This document shows, one piece after another, positions 52,036 through 54,818 of a DNA stretch of 54,818 nucleotides. The stretch covers positions 1 through 54,818 of the forward strand of contig NZ_VCIG01000016.1 of the NCBI RefSeq assembly GCF_006345815.1, in the 5' to 3' direction. Every line of letters starts with the position of its first letter. The first letter of the stretch is position 1. Under the pieces are notes generated by a model. It did not search any database, was not told where the DNA came from, and worked only from the letters and a program-made list of their open reading frames with translations. Source of the stretch: Ochrobactrum sp. CGA5. GTDB taxonomy: Bacteria; Pseudomonadota; Alphaproteobacteria; Rhizobiales; Rhizobiaceae. The position numbers and the translations under genes are program-made.

Positions 52036-52483
52036 TCAACTGTTCCTCTGGCGTGGTCTGGAGAGAGCCAGAAACATTCAGGTCAAGCTTTTCGCTGTAC
52101 TTTTTCGGGCGGAGCTTGCCAGCCATCCATTTGCGCGCCTCGACACGCAAAGATGAGCGTTGAACGGCCTCCTTGTTGAAGACCTCGCCGATGACTTCGC
52201 CGTCCTTGTTCGTCTTTTCCATCCAGTCATTGCGGCCATCGTCGGCAATCGACAGGATTTCATCAAAAAGCGTGTCTGCCTGAGCCTCGCGTGCGCGTGC
52301 GTACTGGTCAGCAAATTCATTGAACCGGGACAACCATTTGAAAACGGTCGTGCGAGAAGGCATTCCCTGATCGTCGCAAATGGTCCGAAGGCTTTCACCG
52401 TCTGCAATGCGCTCACAAATCAGGTCCGCTATCTCCTGCGTATAGTCTGAAGGCCTACCGGGCTTTGGTGCTTCCTCTGTCAT
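51953..52483 (-). CDS. Terminase small subunit
   Basis: The 176-residue product has an N-terminal helix-turn-helix (YTQEIADLICERIADGESLR, SRTTVFKWLSRFNEF) for pac/cos recognition, a coiled-coil oligomerisation region (about 60-130) and a flexible C-terminus. It binds the packaging site and the large subunit. Its ATG overlaps the preceding small gene by 4 nt, and its 3' end overlaps the large terminase by 83 nt. Confidence 0.87.
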   Translation of the reverse strand: MTEEAPKPGRPSDYTQEIADLICERIADGESLRTICDDQGMPSRTTVFKWLSRFNEFADQYARAREAQADTLFDEILSIADDGRNDWMEKTNKDGEVIGEVFNKEAVQRSSLRVEARKWMAGKLRPKKYSEKLDLNVSGSLQTTPEEQLNARIAELLGKAGVAIAAGGTGAPEEDK

Positions 52484-52671
52484 GCTCGCGCCTCGTATGG
52501 CTCGATATCCGCGAAAAGGACTCCTTCAGCGCATGGCTTCCATACAGTGCCGTCATCAGACTTCACTGCATATTCGCAACCGGCGAAGCGGCCAGCCTCG
52601 TCTTGAACATCGCGGATTAGATAGACGCCCTGCTCGGTTTCGTGTCTACGCACATTGCGAACGCTGTTCAT
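52480..52671 (-). CDS. Small early-late-junction phage protein, unknown
   Basis: The 63-residue product (RRHETEQGVYLIRDVQDEAG, YAVKSDDGTVWKPCAEGVLF) looks like a compact beta-rich domain of unknown function. The ATG at 52671 has AGAAAGAG 6 nt upstream; a TTG two codons earlier is the alternative. It overlaps the small terminase start as ATGA. Confidence 0.6.
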   Translation of the reverse strand: MNSVRNVRRHETEQGVYLIRDVQDEAGRFAGCEYAVKSDDGTVWKPCAEGVLFADIEPYEARA

Positions 52672-52673
52672 GT

Positions 52674-52850
52674 TCAACTCTTTCTGGCCTTGAGAACCAC
52701 ACGACGCGACGGGAGATAAGCCACGCCCTCACGATCAATGAGAATTGGTTTGTCCTTTTTCAGTGGTTCAAATCCAGCAAAGGGGAATGGCCAAATCTGC
52801 CCCGGCTTTCGATTAACCCACCCGAGGAAACGCAGAATGCATCTGAACAT
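52674..52850 (-). CDS. Small basic phage protein, unknown
   Basis: The 58-residue product (RCILRFLGWVNRKPGQIWPF, then FEPLKKDKPILIDREGVAYL, PSRRVVLKARKS) is basic with no membrane helix. The ATG at 52850 shares a base with the stop of the small lipoprotein gene (TAATG). No family recognised. Confidence 0.58.
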   Translation of the reverse strand: MFRCILRFLGWVNRKPGQIWPFPFAGFEPLKKDKPILIDREGVAYLPSRRVVLKARKS

Positions 52851-52966
52851 TACTTGCACCGGCTATCGCTGAGATAGTCCACGAAACCGCAATGGCTCTG
52901 ATAACGAGACGCACAAGCGGACAGCCCAACCAGCAGGATCAACGCGCAAATTTGCATCTTGCTCAT
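52850..52966 (-). CDS. Tiny lipoprotein of 38 residues, short open frame
   Basis: From ATG 52966 to TAA 52850 the product is a small lipoprotein: MSKMQICALILLVGLSACAS, with lipobox LSAC and the lipidated Cys18, then RYQSHCGFVDYLSDSRCK. It is easily missed because it is so short. ATGA overlap with the preceding gene and TAATG overlap with the following one make it part of the coupled chain, which supports it strongly. It is too small for an enzyme; entry exclusion or spanin-like roles are guesses. Confidence 0.68.
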   Translation of the reverse strand: MSKMQICALILLVGLSACASRYQSHCGFVDYLSDSRCK

Positions 52967-53211
52967 TCGTCAATCTCGCTCATCGTCGTGTTGAGACGGT
53001 ACTGGAGCCGGGACACTGCGCCGAGACGCAATGGCGCGTTGTCGGTCGGCGTGTATCCACTCTCAAATGTTCCGTCCGCCTTGCAAGAAGCATAAGCCAG
53101 GTCAACTATCTCGCCTGCCTCGGCAGCGGCAAGAAGCTCCCGCGCCATCTCAACGACTTCCTGCTTCCGGTACTCCCGAGTATCGAAACCGACCACCTTC
53201 AAAACAGTCAT
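52963..53211 (-). CDS. Small phage protein at the head of the leftward transcript
   Basis: The 82-residue product (FDTREYRKQEVVEMARELLA, AAEAGEIVDLAYASCKADGT, LQYRLNTTMSEIDE) is acidic, with the helical pattern of small phage regulatory or host-modifying proteins; no family is recognised. The ATG at 53211 follows AGGATTGCGGC. It is the first leftward gene seen; the leftward promoter should lie between 53212 and the HicAB promoter. The 53212-53373 stretch holds no other gene. Confidence 0.62.
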   Translation of the reverse strand: MTVLKVVGFDTREYRKQEVVEMARELLAAAEAGEIVDLAYASCKADGTFESGYTPTDNAPLRLGAVSRLQYRLNTTMSEIDE

Positions 53212-53373
53212 GCCGCAATCCTCATTCTGTGCTGGATCATTACCGGGCTTGCTTCACTTATCGCCTATTATGCGGGGAGCCACCCCGGAGCGGGAGCGAT
53301 GGTTCTAAGCCGCGAATGAAGCCTTGGCCCTAGCGCCCGGTGGTCTAGGTCAGAATTCCCCGCTCCCATTTTG

Positions 53374-53434
53374 TGTGTATTATCTTACACATTTCACTTG
53401 ACTACATTTGGCTGTTTGTGTATTTATATACACA
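53374..53434 (+). promoter_or_regulatory. hicAB promoter with two identical palindromic operators
   Basis: Operator 1 is TGTGTA-TTATCT-TACACA (53374-53391) and operator 2 is TGTGTA-TTTATA-TACACA (53417-53434); they start 43 bp apart, about four helical turns. Between and over them lies a sigma70-type promoter: TTGACT (53398-53403), 17-nt spacer, TATTTA (53421-53426), so operator 2 covers the -10. The HicB ribbon-helix-helix domain is the probable binder, giving autoregulation. The 22-nt leader to the hicA ATG contains CGGAGGG. Confidence 0.82.
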
Positions 53435-53455
53435 TCGAAACAACACGGAGGGCCG

Positions 53456-53638
53456 ATGCTACGAGACAGCAAAAAGATTGTGAAACGCCTTGAAAGCGAA
53501 GGGTTCGAACTAATCTCGGTGAAAGGTTCTCACCACAAGTTCAGAAAAGGGGATCGAACCGTGATAGTTCCCCACCCTAAGAAAGACCTTCCACAAGGAA
53601 CGGCAAAGGCGATAGCGAAACAGGCGGGCTGGGAATAA
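53456..53638 (+). CDS. hicA: HicA toxin (mRNA interferase)
   Basis: This 60-residue double-stranded-RNA-binding-like toxin has the HicA signature: SKKIVKRLESEGFELISVKG at the start, the catalytic GSHHKF (residues 24-29) and TVIVPHPKKDLPQGTAKAIA near the end. It cleaves mRNA in translation-independent fashion when HicB is lost. The ATG at 53456 follows CGGAGGG. It precedes hicB by 72 nt, on the plus strand, with its own twin-operator promoter. It has the full usual length and an intact histidine, so it is probably active. Confidence 0.92.
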   Translation: MLRDSKKIVKRLESEGFELISVKGSHHKFRKGDRTVIVPHPKKDLPQGTAKAIAKQAGWE

Positions 53639-53710
53639 CCAGCCTGCCAATCCGCAAAGCAATCTCGACCGTCTGAGGCTCACCCTCTGCCCCACACAAA
53701 GGAACACAGG

Positions 53711-54109
53711 ATGAAACACTATTTCGCATTAGTGCATAAGGATGCAGACAGCGCTTACGGTATTCAGTTTCCTGATATACCGGGCGTCTTTTCGGCTTCC
53801 GATGATGCTGACGATATCGTCAAGAACGCGATTGAAGCCCTTCAGCTTTTTGCAGAAGACGAAGCCCTGCCCGATCCGTCCAGTCACGCCGATATCGTTT
53901 CTCGCGATGACGTGCGGGCCGAACTCAACGCCGGGGCCTATCTGGTTTCCGTTCCGTTCATTGAGGACGACAGCGCCGTGGTGCGCGTGAACGTCACTTT
54001 TGAACGCGGCGTCCTCAAAGCCATTGACGCCGTAGCAAAGGATCGCGGATTAACGCGCTCATCTTTCTTGGCTCAAGCTGCCCGACACGAAATCGAGGTG
54101 GGCGTTTAA
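53711..54109 (+). CDS. hicB: HicB antitoxin
   Basis: The 132-residue antitoxin has an N-terminal partial RNase-H-like domain (YFALVHKDADSAYGIQFPDI, PGVFSASDDADDIVKNAIEA) that covers the HicA active site, and a C-terminal ribbon-helix-helix DNA-binding domain (about 92-130: VVRVNVTFERGVLKAIDAVA, KDRGLTRSSFLAQAAR). The RHH variant is the one that reads palindromic operators such as the two upstream of hicA. The ATG follows AGGAACACAGG. It is the last gene with clear phage-region context before the gene-free stretch. Confidence 0.92.
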   Translation: MKHYFALVHKDADSAYGIQFPDIPGVFSASDDADDIVKNAIEALQLFAEDEALPDPSSHADIVSRDDVRAELNAGAYLVSVPFIEDDSAVVRVNVTFERGVLKAIDAVAKDRGLTRSSFLAQAARHEIEVGV

Positions 54110-54674
54110 TCGCCTGCCTCTCCAAATGGAAAGCCGCCATGTACCCTTGCGCTATCGATAAGCAAAGGAAGAGGTGACGGCCATGTCATGTATGCGATCC
54201 CCTAATGGTAGTCTCACCCTCAGAAGGCCGGGCATTTAACACGCTGGCTTCGGTGAGACACCCGCCAACCCATAGCACCTAGATCGCATTCTGTGTGCGC
54301 CGAGCGCCAAAACTCTCGGTAACTCTACACCCTTGCGGGGAGGACGGCCTTGGCATTCACCGCGTCTCGCACATTCAGCGAAGATTGCCCCCGGCTCATA
54401 GTCTTTGCTTGCTTTCGCGAGCCTTGAGGAGTTCCGGCGCATACAATCTTCATTCCGATGAGGCATGGCCTCGAATTCAGACGATGGTTATTTTTCGTCG
54501 CCATCGTGAACGACGCGCAATCTTTTGCAGCTAGCCGATTACGGTACGGTCCTTTCCCGCGTCACCCTCATAACACCACACCGAGACCAGATGAGGGGCC
54601 AGTGGCTCGGAATTGGTAAGGCCCGATGCTGGTAACATCGGGCCTTGGATTTGCCAGCGTGTTTCGGGCCGAGG
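54110..54674. other. Gene-free stretch with two strong hairpins between hicB and the insertion sequence
   Basis: No open frame with a ribosome site or known domain was found; frames at 54236-54466 (minus) and 54295-54534 (plus) lack support. Two structures stand out: GTCTCACC (54211-54218) pairs with GGTGAGAC (54252-54259), with a second complementarity inside, and AAGGCCCGATG (54618-54628) pairs perfectly with CATCGGGCCTT (54636-54646) around a 7-nt loop. The second could be a bidirectional terminator, although no T-run follows. The first may be part of a small RNA. Confidence 0.5.
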
Positions 54675-54818
54675 TGAATAGCCCCTAGATTTGTAGACGC
54701 CTTCTCCCCTAAATCTGAGGCAGGAGGCCTACATGGGCAAAGGCAATTTCACGGAAGAGTTCAAGCGCGACGCGGTGCGTCAGATCACCGAGCGTGGCTA
54801 TCCGGTAGCGGAGGTCTC
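54675..54818 (+). mobile_element. Left end of an IS3-type insertion sequence (partial)
   Basis: A transposase orfA starts at 54733 and runs off the window. The non-coding lead-in with TGAATAGCCCCTAGATTTG from about 54675 is a plausible left terminal repeat. The exact end cannot be fixed without the other terminus or target duplication. Confidence 0.55.
54733..54818 (+). CDS. IS3-family transposase OrfA, N-terminal part
   Basis: The first 28 residues (MGKGNFTEEFKRDAVRQITE, then RGYPVAEV) are the typical start of IS3-family OrfA proteins, where a helix-turn-helix of the transposase_8/HTH_Tnp_1 type begins with FSEEFKRDAVRQ. It binds the terminal repeats; the catalytic OrfB would lie outside the window. 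The ATG follows CAGGAGGCCTAC, a good ribosome site. Truncated only by the window edge. Confidence 0.85.
   Translation, partial: MGKGNFTEEFKRDAVRQITERGYPVAEV

Larger units (their letters stand above)
32201..54110. mobile_element. Podovirus-like prophage, late half visible
   Basis: From the tRNA-Thr 3' end to at least the hicB gene nearly every gene is phage-like and read leftwards, in the order packaging, head, adaptor/tail, ejection proteins, fibre, lysis, with 1-4 nt overlaps between most neighbours. The terminase, portal, SU10/DUF5309-type capsid and absence of sheath, tube or tape-measure genes indicate a short-tailed phage. Integrase, repressor, replication genes and a second copy of the tRNA end are not seen. 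The rest may lie beyond the insertion sequence at 54675 or have been lost, so the right boundary is uncertain. Confidence 0.85.

Noticed and set aside
54236..54534. Open frames on both strands between hicB and the IS
   Set aside because: No ribosome sites, no domain patterns, and they are mutually antisense; left as gene-free sequence.
1..54818. CRISPR array or retron-like repeat structure
   Set aside because: No regularly spaced direct repeats or reverse-transcriptase motif (YxDD) were seen in the window.

Overview
The window looks like chromosomal DNA of an alphaproteobacterium of the Hyphomicrobiales, most likely Brucellaceae (Ochrobactrum/Brucella type). This is inferred from a FixL/FixJ/FixK oxygen-sensing set, a PodJ-like polarity protein, an alphaproteobacterial TIGR02186-type membrane protein and the ligase-associated DNA-repair quartet. 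No database search was possible.

Region 1 (about 1-16000) is a low-oxygen/stress island. It opens with a decayed 3' end of arcB (ornithine carbamoyltransferase) abutting an intact arcC (carbamate kinase), followed by a tandem universal stress protein, an MgtA-type P-type ATPase, a zinc alcohol dehydrogenase and a triple-BON protein. Next comes a complete signalling block read leftwards: haem-PAS kinase FixL, regulator FixJ, a single-domain receiver resembling the FixL inhibitor FixT, and a cysteine-poor CRP/FNR-family FixK. Beyond it lie a frameshifted phosphoribosyltransferase/hydrolase/erythromycin-esterase fusion, a host-attachment family protein, a DUF2267 protein and Hsp20. Four perfect 14-bp FNR/FixK palindromes (TTGAY-N4-RTCAA) lie upstream of usp, the BON gene, the fusion gene and hsp20. 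The island therefore reads as a local FixK regulon.

Region 2 (about 16000-32200) is ordinary chromosomal backbone: a MerR regulator, PodJ-like protein, an orphan hypothetical, a TauE/SafE exporter with its TIGR02186 partner, the divergent DNA-repair cluster (PdeM-type phosphoesterase and Lhr-type helicase to the left; MBL-fold exonuclease and ATP-dependent ligase to the right), a membrane-anchored hypothetical, nitronate monooxygenase and tRNA-Thr(CGT).

Region 3 (about 32200-54110) is the late half of a podovirus-like prophage abutting tRNA-Thr. Nearly all of it is read leftwards with chained 1-4 nt overlaps: four small accessory genes, small and large terminase, portal, a small protein, scaffold, SU10-like capsid, adaptors, a tail hub protein, a GNAT, three putative ejection proteins, tail fibre with its partner, and a lysis cassette (GH19-like endolysin, holin, spanin pair). 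A two-gene moron (lipoprotein plus membrane protein) is inserted on the opposite strand. A HicAB toxin-antitoxin pair with twin operators sits at the right edge. No integrase, repressor or replication genes are visible. The window ends in a gene-free, hairpin-containing stretch and the start of an IS3-type insertion sequence.

Start codons were chosen by ribosome-binding site and by overlap logic. All functional names are family-level calls from motifs read by eye.
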